Positions 10,975 to 23,175 of a DNA stretch of 64,000 bases are shown in pieces. Each line of letters opens with the position of its first letter. Position 1 is the stretch's first letter. A program made the position numbers and the translations under genes. Origin of the DNA: Macrothele yani. Its lineage: Eukaryota > Arthropoda > Arachnida > Araneae > Macrothelidae. Under the pieces are notes generated by a model. That model did no database searches, was not told where the DNA came from, and saw nothing but the letters and a program-made list of their open reading frames with translations. The stretch is from contig CM077024.1 in NCBI GenBank assembly GCA_039090855.1, forward strand, positions 64,255,594-64,319,593, in the 5' to 3' direction.

Positions 10975-11120
10975 GCATCCGATTGCTTCGACTGGCGAAA
11001 ATCTAAAGCTGTTCAGATTCCTCATCTTCAGATACTAGGAATGCCGTAGTCCTGGGTGATGTAACGGGTAGCATGCTCGGACGGAATCCGGGTTTGATTC
11101 CCGCTGCAGGGCGATGTAGT
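10975..11120 (+). mobile_element. SINE family B copy, diverged
   Basis: It shares GATTGCTTCGACTGGCG and AAATCTxAAxxTGTTCAGAT with the sequence upstream of the 6748 head. An A-box-like GGTGATGTAACGGGTAGC (about 11056-11073) and a B box GGTTTGATTCC (about 11090-11100) follow. The tRNA-like part has small deletions. Confidence 0.65.
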
Positions 11121-13205
11121 TTCCTAAAATGATGTTACATGTTGAACAACAAACTAGGCAACTAAGGCTATTCTGATCGCCGTATTAATAATCATGCAAT
11201 AATTTACCAAATAGTTAAAGCATTATTCAATAATTTATGTATTTATAATCGTAGAAAGTTTAAAGACACTGTGCAAAATTCACAACGGGTGATAGAAAAC
11301 CATTAATAGTCCTGCTGCCATTTCTTCCGTTTTTTTAATTATGTACCTGCATTGTAAAAGATCTAAATTCATCAGTCCAGAGAAACGAGACAGACATCTT
11401 TACGACTGGAGCACAATAAAATGAGGGGCTCCATCTAGTCACATTATCAACTTCATTTTCCTTTGGCCCTGAAGTGATTATACAAAATATTCTTATCAGC
11501 AAGCCACAACTAAGGACGCATTCCTAGTTCTTTCTGAACCAATACTGACTCATGTTAGTCCAATTCTTTCCGAAAAACGAACACAAAAATAGGATATTAT
11601 CACAAAATGTAAATAATACAAATCTTCCACTATGTATGCTACTACAAATTTAAATATCGTGTGCCACACACAGGGCATTAATACTGATGTCTCATTACTG
11701 CGAGTTTTTGAAAGCACAGAACGAGGAAGTTATTGGAAAACCTGGCTGTGCAGTTTTTTTGGGTGAATGCAGTTGTCATATCATGAATTTATCCAGAAAG
11801 AAATCAGAATATTCTACCCGAGGGTTCTAATATATCCTGCCTTTTAAGCAATTGTAAAACAAATCAGCAAATCAACCAAAACATGGGTTTCCAGAAGAAA
11901 GCAAAGTATCCTACCATAAATTTCAAAGGAATTAAATTTCATGCAGAGATATTTTATTTGAAACACGCATCAACGGTTAATACAAGAAGAAAAAAATGGA
12001 TTAGTAGAATCCCACAGTGATGTACGATAATGTTCACAGACGCAAAGAATATAGAAGATGTTGAAATAGCTAATAATTTCAACAATGATGCTTTCCTCTC
12101 CATAACTGTGACATAATGTTAGTATCCTAGAATTCTGACAACCAGAAAGCTTTACCATTAAAAAGTACCTTCGAATGATACGGTAATCATAGCTACCAGC
12201 ATATACTGTAGGCTATATCCATCCCTTAGGCTTTAAAGAACGTCACTTTTTTTTTTTTTTTCAATATTTCAATAAATCGATCGGTGAATAAATAATTGCA
12301 AAAAAAAAAAAAAAAAAAAAAAAAAAAGGTTCAGTAGAATAATGAAACGTACGAAATGTATTGCCAGACAAAGCTTCAGGTAAGAATAGGAGATAAGGTT
12401 CAATGTTGAATTTTCATACAAATATTCCCGGAAAGTCACGATAAAGTCTAATGAGAACGTTATATCTAAACTGAACAGTTCTTTACAAAATTACAAGAAT
12501 TTAGGAGCTTCTCAAGGTGGGTGACAAATTCTTCCTTAAAGAGGTATACCTTGATTCAATTAAAGCATAATTCCACACTTCAAATTAATTTAGGGAATAA
12601 CACAGTAGTTTTCAGGATAATTAGTTCTGATGTCATCCAGTCCTGTCATTTACCTCATCCAGAGTTCCTTTTCTGATATTTCTTGTTTACACTAAGCATG
12701 CACCTCTCCATGCCTCTTTCAGTTGTCTACAGCGTCTACATGCCTTTTAAAATTAATGTTGGGGACACAACAGTAAGAAATAGGAAGATGCATTAATAAA
12801 ACCCTTTTATTTTAATACGTAATGATAACTTGCTCTTGAAAATTGTACCGTGCCTTCCAAATGCTCCCCAGTCAAGTTTTAAACGCCTATAATATATTCA
12901 TCGACGTAACTCTCGCTTGATAACTGTTGTCCAAGATAAATGTAGGCATTGGTTACTTCTAGATTTGCTCTATCAACCGCTATATCTTCAGCTTTTGTTA
13001 ATATATTTTCCATCCATTTTGTTTTCTGTAATTTCATCTTTAAAGCTACTTCTTTGCGCTTTTCAGTGAGTTCCTAGATCATATTCCGCAGATCTGAGGG
13101 GTTACGTGAAAAAGTGACTGTGTCACCAGCAAAACAAAAGTGGATTAAATAATTGAAGACAAAAGTAATTATTCGTACGACACGGTAATAGCTATCATAA
13201 ATGCT
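11121..13205. other. Intergenic, AT-rich
   Basis: About 2 kb without a recognisable gene or element. It contains a T run near 12248-12262 and a 27-base A run at 12301-12327. Confidence 0.5.
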
Positions 13206-13209
13206 GTCT

Positions 13210-13345
13210 GCGCACGATAAATAAAATCACTAAAAGTTTGCAAAGTAAAACCAAATTTATTTACAAATTAAAATATTTTAAAAGCAAGAACTTTCGGGGC
13301 TCTCATGGCCCCATCGTCAGGCTATGTGTCGTAGGAATGCAGAGT
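13210..13345 (-). mobile_element. Possible Penelope-like or related retroelement terminus
   Basis: On the reverse strand, CTGACGATG (13320-13312), a GGGGC...GCCCC stem, then CGAAAG (to 13291), followed by an A/T-rich stretch with AATAAA (about 13258-13263). The order CTGANGATG, stem-loop, CGAAAG and A/T-rich end recurs in inverted-repeat elements at 22.4-23.2 kb and 61.0-61.7 kb. I recall similar signatures from the ends of Penelope-like elements, so the assignment is by analogy. Confidence 0.4.
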
Positions 13346-15777
13346 CAATCATTATAAAGTACAAATACCCATCATTCATTTCACCAGTTCGTCTCAAGGA
13401 GATGTCAGATAACAAAAGTTAAAGTTACAGTTCAAAAAAGGAAGTACGTAGGTTCTTCAACATCTGCAACGTAGAAGGGTTAAATAATCTCCATTAATCT
13501 TTTTATCCCTTTGTGTTCCTAGATCAATGATTAAAAGATATATATGCATACATGTTTCAATGATTGAAAGATAGTATATATATATAAGTTTTACTTCAAA
13601 CTTTCAGTCTTCGCTTTCCGAAGGTGCTAAATAAGCGTGGATCAAAGGAAGAAAAGAATCGGAGAATGGAAAGCCCATTGCTTTTCAGTTAGGTACAGGA
13701 AACAAATTGTAGGGGTGTAGGTTAGGGCTGCAATCAAAGAATGGAAAGCTCGTTGGCTTTTAGTTGTGCACAGAAAGTAAATTCTATTTTTTTTACTTTT
13801 GTTTTTTCACGTGAAAAATTTTTCTCCGGCAAAGACAGAAAATCTATAAATAGCTTCTTTAGATATCACAAAAATGACGCACCTTTAGACGAACAAGTAC
13901 AAATGTATCAAAGAGAATCAAAAATACCTGCAACGTAGAAGAAATCATAAGACTCAGATTATTGTAATTACGTGCGCTGGTCCCATACTTAGCTTAAGCC
14001 TTTTTGCCATCTTCAGTTCAGGTGATCCGGAATTGAAGGTAACTCCCTTCACAGATGGAAAAAAACTTCCATTTAAACCACACCGAATCAACGAATAACT
14101 TCTCTTCAGATTTTTTTATGAATGACAATATTTTTAGGCTGAAAGCGTGGATAATACAAAACCCGGTGACAATGACCGCAAACTCTGGGAAACGGGTGAA
14201 TACTTCTTTCACGCAAAATACTGCAAAAAGAAAAAAGTTTTAAAATTCCCGTTTTGTTCCAGGATTTTCGAAGAAATTTCTGTGTGTACATGAATTATGC
14301 GAAGCACGTTTCCGAGGTACGACCTCCAGACTTTGACAGATGAACGCGTTTGTTTCCTAAAATAAGCTGGTCGTTCGCCATCTCATTCCGCCTTTTCTCC
14401 GATAATAGGTCGCAACAATCATTGCCAAGAATCATTTACCTGACTGGAAATCAATAATTTAACGGCAGTGGAACAACGGTCAGTTCGGAGCAGGCTTTCA
14501 ATTCAAGATGGCGGCTGCAAAATTGCTGACAAAAAAAAAAAAAAAAACTCGGCCGAAATGGGTCAAAAAAAAATGAGAGGCGGTAGTAAAACTGTAAGGA
14601 TGATTTTTATGTAGCTTTATCTGATTTGCGAACTTTGAGAATTTATGACAGTTAAAAAAGGTGCAAGTGGTATTCATCTTTCAGGAACGTCTATTATTCC
14701 TTGAAGTTATCGATCGATTTCGATATAAATGTTCGTTTAAATTTCAGGCGGACCGTTAACATTTCATGTGATATTACAGGGAACTGACAGTATCGATCAT
14801 AATGACGTGCATCTATTTAATTACATATGATCTTTTGAGTACTTAATCGCTCATGGAGTTTGCGGACGGTCCTTGAAAGTTATCACCAATTAATGGGTAA
14901 TGTAAACGGGAACTACACCATGCCAAAATGTATTTAGTGTCAATACTTTGCTAAGGACAGCGATTATTTTCCCGCCATAATAAGGCTTTATGAGTAGTAC
15001 CAGCTATGCCGCAGAAGAAGAAAACGGGAGTGAAAGTAGAGATCCCATTGGAAATAAAAATACACAGAACTGTCCACCGGAAACTTACGATTGCGTCACT
15101 GATGGAACAACAAAGGCTCCTTGTTGAAGGGAAAACTTGAGTAGTTTGCTTATTGTGTCACTAATTGTTTCCGTTTCCTAAATTTATCAGCGTTATATTA
15201 GAAATCACATGTAAGAAACTGAATATCTCAAGAAATACGCATTTATGGGGTTCGTTTGAAGACTGCTACTGAAACGCCATTCGGCATGTAAGAGAGACAA
15301 CGCCATTCCTCTCGTGTGGTGGTATCTTCTTTCTACACAGGGATGCATTTATTTTCCATAAATACCTATTTGTTTCCGCTTTTCTTTGAAGAACTGATTA
15401 GCATCTATTTATTGCAGCTTGTAAAATTCTGTGCATCTTGATTCTATTTAGTAGTTTTTTCGTTTTGGTTTGATAGTGCGTGCAGTAGTATATTGTCATA
15501 TAACTGGAAATTCCCAGATGTTTTTTTGTATACATTTCACCACATCCTCAGCATTTTGCAGTTTCCTCTCTTGTTGACAGCACTGATTTTAAATGTTAAC
15601 CATTTGTGAAATTGTCATAAAATGTGACGAAAAAATAGATCCACAATTTTCAAAGCCATGTGAAATCTTGGCAACATGCGTAGTGTTCACAATGGACTTA
15701 CCGACATTTATTTCTTCTCTTTCAACACATTACTGCCGTACATAGGAAAATTGTGTTCCTAAAAAAATTGCAAAACT
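13346..15777. other. Intergenic, AT-rich with small local duplications
   Basis: No gene seen. A roughly 50-bp segment containing GAATGGAAAGC is repeated in diverged form (about 13663-13712 and 13738-13790), and TGCAACGTAGAAG occurs at about 13466 and 13931. There is an A run at about 14530-14546. Confidence 0.5.
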
Positions 15778-16092
15778 TTGTCATGGCCCGATCGACCAGA
15801 AATAAGAAAGAATTTTTCCGATTTACCATTTACTAAAAATGGAGATCTGGATAAAATAGAGTCATATCTTCAAGCATTGCAGCGCGGAAACTTTCGCAAA
15901 GAAAAAAATATTTCGGATGATCTTTCCACCGTCAGACTCAAGGAGGCTGTTTTCAGTGCGTACAATTTAAACATCGTATCAAACACAAACGATTTTTACC
16001 TCTGGAAAAATCTGTTACATATGGAAAGTGTTAGAAATGGTTATGCCTGTTGGATTCAACAAAACAACAAAACATTCCAATATGTCGTCTAG
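15778..16092 (+). other. Unassigned 104-codon open frame
   Basis: An ATG-initiated frame of 104 codons in AT-rich DNA, beginning MSWPDRPEIRKNFSDLPF and containing NFRKEKNISDDLSTVRLKEA. I recognise no domain, signal peptide or membrane segment. No splice-like or regulatory context can be argued. Frames of this length are expected by chance somewhere in 64 kb, so it is listed only as the longest unexplained + strand frame away from repeats. Confidence 0.15.
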
Positions 16093-16360
16093 TAAGCAAC
16101 ACCATGACAAATGAAAATACGTACTTCCAAAGAACAATGCAAAAATGACATACTTGGAAATATGGAAAGCATAAAATTAATTCTGGGCATTCTTATGTCT
16201 ACTCAATACAAATGCGTTTCAAAGCATAAATTCCCATTTTCGTGCTATAAATCTTGGAAATTATTGTTAAAATTTTAGGATTAAGCGGTTAGTGAAAGGT
16301 GATATTATATTTATTAAAGCAAGCTACATGTAGAATTTCTATCTGGAAATTACAATAGAA
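16093..16360. other. Intergenic spacer
   Basis: Nothing recognisable before the RTE fragment. Confidence 0.4.
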
Positions 16361-16505
16361 ATGTATCATCATCATCAACCATTCTCAATCCTTGGACGAA
16401 GGTTTTCCATGTCCTCCGGCATACTTTAGAATTTCATCCACTCATCCCGCATGTGGTCTTCCTTTGGGTCTTTTCCGGTCGTGAGGTCTTGGAAGAGGAA
16501 ATTAA
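16361..16505 (-). mobile_element. RTE LINE 3-prime end fragment
   Basis: Read on the reverse strand, GGAAAAGACCCAAAGGAAGA and CCACATGC..GATGAGTGGA match the end of the RTE copy at 50373-50420. Further pieces resembling GATGAAATTC.AAAGTATGC and ACCTTCGTCCA follow, then GAATGGTTGATGATGATGAT, the same stop-proximal sequence and (GAT)n tail as at 50505-50540. It encodes only the last ~40 residues, with a stop and an internal deletion. The severe 5-prime truncation is typical of target-primed LINE insertion. Confidence 0.8.
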
Positions 16506-17490
16506 CACAGTGATTGTGACAGTGATACATCTAAAAAGGATTCAGCGGATCGGTACCATGCTGCCACTGCTTGAGAATATCGAACTGAGGAGTTCTAGTG
16601 GATTCAACAACAAAAGGAGTTCTAGTGGATTCAGCTAGTGAAATAAGACTTCGGATATTTGCAACGCACATAAACCGTAAATTATAAAAGAGGATTCTCG
16701 AAAGTAATTCATGCCTATCACTGAGATACAGGAAATAGATTTTTTTCAGTTTTAAGTACGAGAATGTTTGTAACACAATTTTCTAATGACACCCTTAGCA
16801 CGCAAGGTGCTGTTATACACATAAACCTCACCACTGTCGAAAAATAAGTGCAGCGTGTAGTCCAACCGATTGCAAGGACGGAGATTTTTCTATTTTATAG
16901 GGAAAAGATTCGGTTATGTGATCATGCAACTCGTGCTTCTAAGTTTAGCCGCGTCAAACTCGAAGATACCGCTCATTCAAAGGACAAATTAAGTGCCAAT
17001 CATCATGAGTCATCTATTCTGTCTACATCAAGTGCGGAACAACGTGAAGTGAAATGATATTCCCAATTTAAAAGAAAATTCTTATGAAAAATATAAGAAA
17101 AATGTTGCTAAATTCTAGCTGCATGTTGAAAACAAAAATGGAAAAAGATCCTGTTGCTAGAGGTCACAGAAAATCTAGTGCTTTTTCTTAACAAGCAATT
17201 GACCTCGAATTTCATTTCTGTTCGATCGCTCTTTCCAGTCATGGTGCTATATCCCACTTCAGATTCCTAGAGGTAAGGCCACTTTCTATACATACAACCA
17301 TCGCTAAAAAATGTCCTGCTTGGTAAAACGGCAATTTTATAAGGAACACACTGTAACTGTTTAAGTCAACAGATGACAACGGCTGTCAAATTTTCAAACT
17401 ATTTCACAGTTCAAAGTGACTTCTCGAGGCGAAAACCCATTTTGCGTAGTTTAGCATGATGTAACGCAGTCTGCGATCACTGGTCAACGA
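16506..17490. other. Intergenic, AT-rich
   Basis: No gene seen. GGAGTTCTAGTGGATTCA is repeated at about 16579 and 16616. Confidence 0.5.
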
Positions 17491-17694
17491 GGCCGTCCGG
17501 TGGCTGAGGCGTTGAATTTGGATCATTTGGTTGGGCTGAGGTTTGAGTCCCGGATCAGACATGGATGGTGCTTTTGTCATACGGTGTCGGCTCCGTCCCT
17601 TTCCTGGAACCAATGGCCCCAAATCAGGGACGAACGACTGCTTATAGCCCAACGAATTGATCACAGTGACCGCTAAACCCTGTAATAACAAAAC
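17491..17694 (+). mobile_element. SINE related to family A (distinct head)
   Basis: GGCCGTCCGGTGGCTGAGGC heads a decayed tRNA-like region with TTTGAGTCCCGG as the B-box remnant (about 17551-17562). The body TTTCCTGGAACCAATGGCCC, ATCAGGGACGAACGACTGC and CGCTAAACCCTG matches family A. The head differs from the 5645 type, suggesting a subfamily with another tRNA origin. Confidence 0.75.
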
Positions 17695-19041
17695 TGCTCA
17701 ATAAGAACTGAAGATATTGTACGAGAAAGATCCATCAACGGACACATCGCTCGCAAATGGAGTATTTAAAGAGACGGCATGCTTCGGCAAGTCCAGAACG
17801 GTAGGCTATGAGTGCAGCGTCACTTAACCGTATTCGAAAGTCTTTTCTCTGCAGTAATAAAAAAGAAAAAATTGTGGGACAGCACCAATCGTGAGCTTAA
17901 CTCATCAAGACAATGGTATTTTGATTTCTGAGTAACCGCTTGCAAATACCACTTATAATAACAAATAAAAATGGACTACACCATTATTTTCTTGTTTGCA
18001 GATCAACAAATGGGTTAGATGCTCTGACCTTCATCACCTTAAATACTCATTTAAATTTTTCTTTTCTGGTAACGCTTGCTTCGTTTTCTTTTCGTCTGTT
18101 GTTTTCTAAATAATGTTTAGAATAGGAATGGTCATTTTGAACAATGTCATATTTAAATACGCAATTTTTTTACACTATTCCGTTTCTCATAAACATTTAG
18201 AGCTGGAAGTAACAGTACACACTAATTTAGCGTTCTAGTACAAAGGAAGGGAAAGGGACATTACTGTATTTCACCAGGAACACGAACAACCATGTCTCAC
18301 TACAATCTCAGGCAATTTAAAATTAGCGCTAATCACCAAGAATGTACAGTTAATAATCATTTCCATATCTTTTGACACCATCAGTGACAAAGATGACGTG
18401 TGTAGATTAGGAAGTTAGGCATTTAAAGCACCAGATAGTGGTTGAAGTAATAAAATTAAGGCAATTTTATGTAATTCATGCAAAATGCTCTCTGATGATC
18501 CAAACAAAATTATGTAAAACTGTGCGCACATAAAAATTAATCAACCAAATACTACCCGCTTTTAGATTTCTGTTCGTGCTTGATACTTAAACTGTACAAT
18601 TAGAGAAAAACATCATTTTGAACGTGTCACGAGAATACTGATTGGATGATTATTTGAGTAAAATAGCTGAAGAACTCAAAGGTTACATCACAGTCTTGTA
18701 ATATGGCTGGGTAGCAATAAACCCGAAACAACTCTGGAGAGCCCTTCTACGATTACCCAAGAGAGACATTTTAACACGAAACGTATTTCAATGGGAACCC
18801 AAACAACCGTTATGCTGTATCCTAACTGGAAAGCACTCGAATGACGTCACCTTGCTTCTGATCTGTTGCTTCCATACGAAGCTTTAAGTTCATAGGAAGG
18901 CTTAGCGGAAGGAATCCTTATGTGCGAAGATTTGCTTCTCGTACCGAGTGATTCCTTTAATTAAGCCTCTTTTACACGCAGAGCACATTACTTGACCTCC
19001 CTCCGGATATAGCACGCATCATTCAGTTTGTCTCAATGCAT

Positions 19042-19071
19042 ACTATCTATCTATCTATCTATCTATCTATG
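19042..19071. repeat. (ATCT)n microsatellite
   Basis: About seven uninterrupted ATCT tetranucleotides. Confidence 0.9.
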
Positions 19072-20177
19072 GAAAGCTTTATATGAGAAGCCCGTATCCT
19101 CAGAAATCTGCCGTCTGTGTTACAGGGGAAATGCAACGCCTCCATTGACGTCGACAAGATGTGAACCCAGGAACACTTCAGCCATACGCTGTGCGAAGAT
19201 AAAACAATACACTTCAGACTTGAAAAACGTATTATCGTCGAACATATATCTGGAGGAGAATGAGAAACACAGATATTAGCAAAATCCCATCAAAGAACAA
19301 ATTAATAATTATGGTGGTAATTTGGTTAAGTGGGTTTGCACTATTGAAAATAGTTACAGATTTTCCAAATGTTTGCAGGAGCCATTTTCTTTACTCGATG
19401 CCATTCCACATTTCATTTTCATTTTTTGGTGTTCAGTATCAATCTAAAGGATGCAACGTATCGTCCACAGACAACTTAAAACTACTGGCTCCAAGTAACC
19501 AGTGCTTAGAACGAAGGTAAGATATCTAGGATTCTAAATCAATCTAGAAGTACTAGGAATCAAGAGTACTACGCACTAGACCACGTGATTGACAGGTAAC
19601 CGTTTCCTTCTTATAAAGAATAACGCTTTCTTGACGTGCATAACAACGAATAGGGGTTCAGGACTGACTGGCAAGATCACCAGATACCACTCCTATAGTT
19701 CGGATGTGACACATCCTAAGGTATTGCACTACAAATCTCATGTGCTTCCCAGAATTTTCAATGAGCAAGATTAACTAAACTTAAACCGAAGTAACAGAAC
19801 TGGTGAGCTATCTGTCAGTATGAGATAATGTTAACTCACGCCTATCGCCATAACTGAAAGAATCATTCTCCGAATGAGAAATCAGTGTCAAGCCTGTCTT
19901 TGCACACAGGTGGCATAACGTGTCATTATGGACATGTTGCCACCAGGTCATTTTGCGCTAATTTTACCAGAACTTCGATTCACCAGCATATCTCTATAAG
20001 AAATGATCTTATTTGACTACTTTTTGTGCCTTGCTAAGTCAAAATAACCGTTCGGGTACCAGCGCTTCATCCAAGCTATGTCCAAGTTTACTCGATGTGA
20101 GTTTGCTGCCGATATTTTAGTTTTTGGATGTCTTGAATGCCATGTCATAACAAACCGGACTGCAATTTAAACAACAG

Positions 20178-20215
20178 CATGCGATATTACTATTAGTAAG
20201 TAGTAATATCGCATG
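20178..20215. repeat. Perfect hairpin, 15-bp arms
   Basis: CATGCGATATTACTA (20178-20192) pairs exactly with TAGTAATATCGCATG (20201-20215) across an 8-nt loop. Confidence 0.9.
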
Positions 20216-20561
20216 ATAAGGTCGATTTCCTGATTCAATCTGATAGTGAAGTTTTGGGTTCATTATTTAAGTCTGCAACCAGAAAAAAAAAACTTTAGCA
20301 ACAATGTGTAGGTCCTGTATATCACTTTTTCTGTTATGAAAGTTTCATCCTCTGAAGTCTGAAATTGTACGACAATAATAACAGCAAGTACTGATCGTGG
20401 GTCGTTGCTGAATACGCAAAGCATTTTTGGCGTTTAACAACTGATTTTTCCACCAAGAGCTTCTCCAATTAACCTCCTTATTTAAATTAGTACCTGACTG
20501 GCAGATTTTGAAAACGAATAAGTTCTCGTGAATATACTCCTCCCATGGAGATACTTTTTGG

Positions 20562-20783
20562 ATTTTTTTTTTTGGATTGGAAGTTTAACGACCACCGTGA
20601 GCAACTCTATGGGCTGTAAGCAGTCACCCGTCACTAATTTAGGGTCACTGGTTCCAGGGAAGGGAGAGAGCCAGTGCCGTAAGACAACCACAACTCCCAT
20701 GCCTCACCGGTATTCGAACCCGGACCCCTTTCGGACGAATGATCAGAGGCCATCGCTTAGACCACTGCGCCACCGGGGCGGCA
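20562..20783 (-). mobile_element. tRNA-derived SINE, family A, with 12-bp TSD
   Basis: Reverse-strand copy very similar to the one at 5645. Read on the reverse strand, CCGCCCCGGTGGCGCAGTGG is the head, GGGTTCGAATACCGGTGAGG covers the B box, then CCCTGGAACCAGTGACCC and GGTCGTTAAAC, ending in the tail that appears as a T run at 20562-20574. GGAGATACTTTT flanks both ends (20547-20558 and 20784-20795) without mismatch, indicating a fairly recent insertion. Confidence 0.92.
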
Positions 20784-20795
20784 GGAGATACTTTT

Positions 20796-21952
20796 CAATC
20801 TGCTGTTCAGAAAAACAGGATCGTGCGAGCACCTTTTGTGCGAGGGTGTGTGTCACTTTTTCTCTATTCCTTTAAGCAAACCCTCAGATTAAAACCAATT
20901 TAGTTCATCGAGAAAGGTAAGTAGTATGTTCCCAGAAGCAGTCAGGAAACTAGGTGGGACTGCTTTAATGGCTGCATCATGGTAAGCAGTGCGGCGGTCA
21001 GATCCGGTGTGCTAGCTACCTTGTAAATGTCACTCCTACACTTGATCTAGCCCTGCAGTTTCTCATCGGAGCACATTTAGAGCGCAGACCTCTGAATCCT
21101 AGAAGGTCGAGGAGGGTGAGTTCGTTGCCATGGCGACCAGAAGAAGGATGAGGAGAAGGAGAGACCTGTCTGGCAGTTGTAATTGCAGCCGCCTTCTCCT
21201 CTTCTTCTTCCAGATGCTCTTCTCGAAGTGCAGGCTACTTCCCCCTGTTCGCGATTGTCAAAAGAAGATCCCATGTGACGTCACATTCGCCATCTCATTT
21301 CGTCGTTTTATAGCGTCCGTAAGTCGTGCACATGAAGACACAAATGACGAGAGATGGGATCGCAGGCAAGGCTAGCGAATCGTAAAGTTCCTTGGTCCCA
21401 GAAGTTAGAGCTACAACAATGGGGACATACGAGATGGATTTCTCAAATCATGACTCCAAGTGAGGATATACCGCCTTTCGGTACTTACGTGTCAGTATTA
21501 TGACGAAAGCTTTCAGCTAATTGGGTAGATGTTTTCAAAAGCGCTTCAGCCTTGGAAGCCGTATTAATAAAGCTTGAGCTCAATCCAATTCTTTTTAATC
21601 TAAGGTGTAGTTTTTCGTTTCTACCGTATTTAATTCAGAAAAACTGCATTTGCACGCTTCAGTTGAGGATAGTTTAGTGCCGGTCAGTCACGAGAGAACA
21701 TGTGTACAGTCAGCTGCAGAATGAAGTCGTTCTGCATCCCGAGGTGTTTGTTAGAATCACAGAACCGCGGAGGTAACAGCTCTGAACAGAACAAGAGATC
21801 ACGATTGCTTCGATGTTTCTTAGCTGTCTGCTGTACACTTCAGGCACGCAAATAAATAATAAACCAAAGATTCCATTCTTTGATCTTTCATTTTTACGTT
21901 AACCTGAATGAATATCAACACAAAATGAACTGGATCTGATAACCTTTTTCTG
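20796..21952. other. Intergenic, locally GC-richer
   Basis: No gene seen. The part around 21080-21280 is richer in G+C than its surroundings and contains a purine-rich stretch (AGAAGAAGGATGAGGAGAAG near 21139) facing a pyrimidine-rich one (CCTTCTCCTCTTCTTCTTCC near 21191) that could pair imperfectly. No promoter element is clear. Confidence 0.4.
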
Positions 21953-22163
21953 CTTTTCTTTTGTTTCTGGATTTCACAGCCACCACGCGCAACTCTTCGG
22001 GCTATGAACAGTCATTCAGTCCCTAATTTGGTGCCAGTGGTTCCAGGGAAGAAACAAAGCCACGAAGAAAACATACCACCTATGTACCGTCTGGGAATCG
22101 AACCCGGGACCATCTCGGACGAATGGTCACAGAGCCAGAGCCTCAAACCACTGGGCCAGGGGA
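21953..22163 (-). mobile_element. SINE related to family A
   Basis: The reverse strand carries a B-box-like GGGTTCGATTCCCAG (about 22091-22105) and a tRNA-like head ending near 22163. The body includes CCCTGGAACCACTGGCACC and AATTAGGGACTGAATGACTG. It is diverged, with an older head close to the 17491 subfamily. Confidence 0.75.
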
Positions 22164-22395
22164 GAAGGGAATCTTTTTCTGTCGCCATCCTTTAATAAAC
22201 GAAAGTTATTTTGAATTAATAATCGTAAATAAGAAATATTTCTTTCACAAAGTGGAATTTCATGCATTTTGGAAATTTAGAACTGATATGATGAAAAGTT
22301 ATCTGTTGCACTAATCACAGTTGCAAGTATAAAAATTCGATTTCTTTCTGATATTTTCATAGCGCGGCTTTTTGTCAGTGGACATTTCGGCAATT

Positions 22396-23175
22396 TAAAC
22401 TTACAAACTATGTACAAGAAACCTTCACACACGTAACTCACTCGAAGAAACTCCGTAGTGATTTTTAAGAACTTTAATAAAAGTCATACGACTTCACAAT
22501 CCGTTAGATCTTTCGGCACACCTTGTTCCCATCTTCAGAGATATTGTCTTAGTCCGGTGCGTCCCCTATATATACACACTGAAGTTACAGCAATGACGCA
22601 TGTCACAAATAAGCATGCGCACACAGTTTTACTCCCCTCCCAATATTCTCAGATTAGGTAGAGACCTAAAACATTACAAAATTATAATAATTATAAACAC
22701 ACGTACATCACCCACTCAATTGAATGTCATTATTTAACAACACAGACACATGCAAACACCAGCTACAGAATACACATACTACAAATTCAAACAATTCAAA
22801 CTATAAAATTAAAACGTACAAAAAATCAAAAGTTAATTTTGGTGTTGCGTACTGGAACAAGTTGTCTCCAGGGCTCCGGTATATCACAAGGATAATTATC
22901 ATTACACACGGAGTCCCTGTTAGCATAAGTGCTCAGCTAACAATAATGACGGAATGTCAGGTTGTGAAGACATGCGTCATTGCTGTAACTTCAGTGTGTA
23001 TATATAGGGGACGCACCGGACTAAGACAATCTGTCTGAAGATGGGAACAAGGTGTGCCGAAAGATCTAACGGATTGTGAAGTCGTATGACTTTTATTTCA
23101 GTTCTTAAAAAATCACTACGGAGTTTCTTCGAGTGAGTTACGTGTGTGAAGGTTTCTTGTACATAGTGTGTAGTT
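22396..23175. mobile_element. Inverted-repeat (hairpin) element with ~200-bp arms
   Basis: Arms at about 22402-22603 and 22970-23172 are reverse complements at roughly 95 percent by eye, separated by ~370 bp of A-rich DNA. The right arm, read +, contains CTGAAGATG (23035), CGAAAG (about 23058), then CTTTTATTTCAG and an A-rich stretch. The left arm repeats all of this inverted. No transposase or reverse transcriptase frame is present. The ends resemble Penelope-like termini in head-to-head arrangement, but a long-TIR DNA element cannot be excluded. No clear target duplication was found. Confidence 0.7.

Larger units (their letters stand above)
17695..20546. other. Intergenic, AT-rich
   Basis: Nearly 3 kb without a recognisable gene. 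It contains an (ATCT)n microsatellite (19042-19071) and a 15-bp-arm hairpin (20178-20215). Three short frames in 19.0-19.8 kb show no domain. Confidence 0.5.

Noticed and set aside
21077..21380. Promoter or first exon in a GC-richer patch
   Set aside because: No core promoter motif, splice signal or recognisable protein segment; composition alone is insufficient.
23035..23100. Active hammerhead ribozyme
   Set aside because: CTGAAGA and GAAA are present in order, but stem II closes by only two or three pairs and stems I and III with a cleavage site cannot be drawn convincingly.
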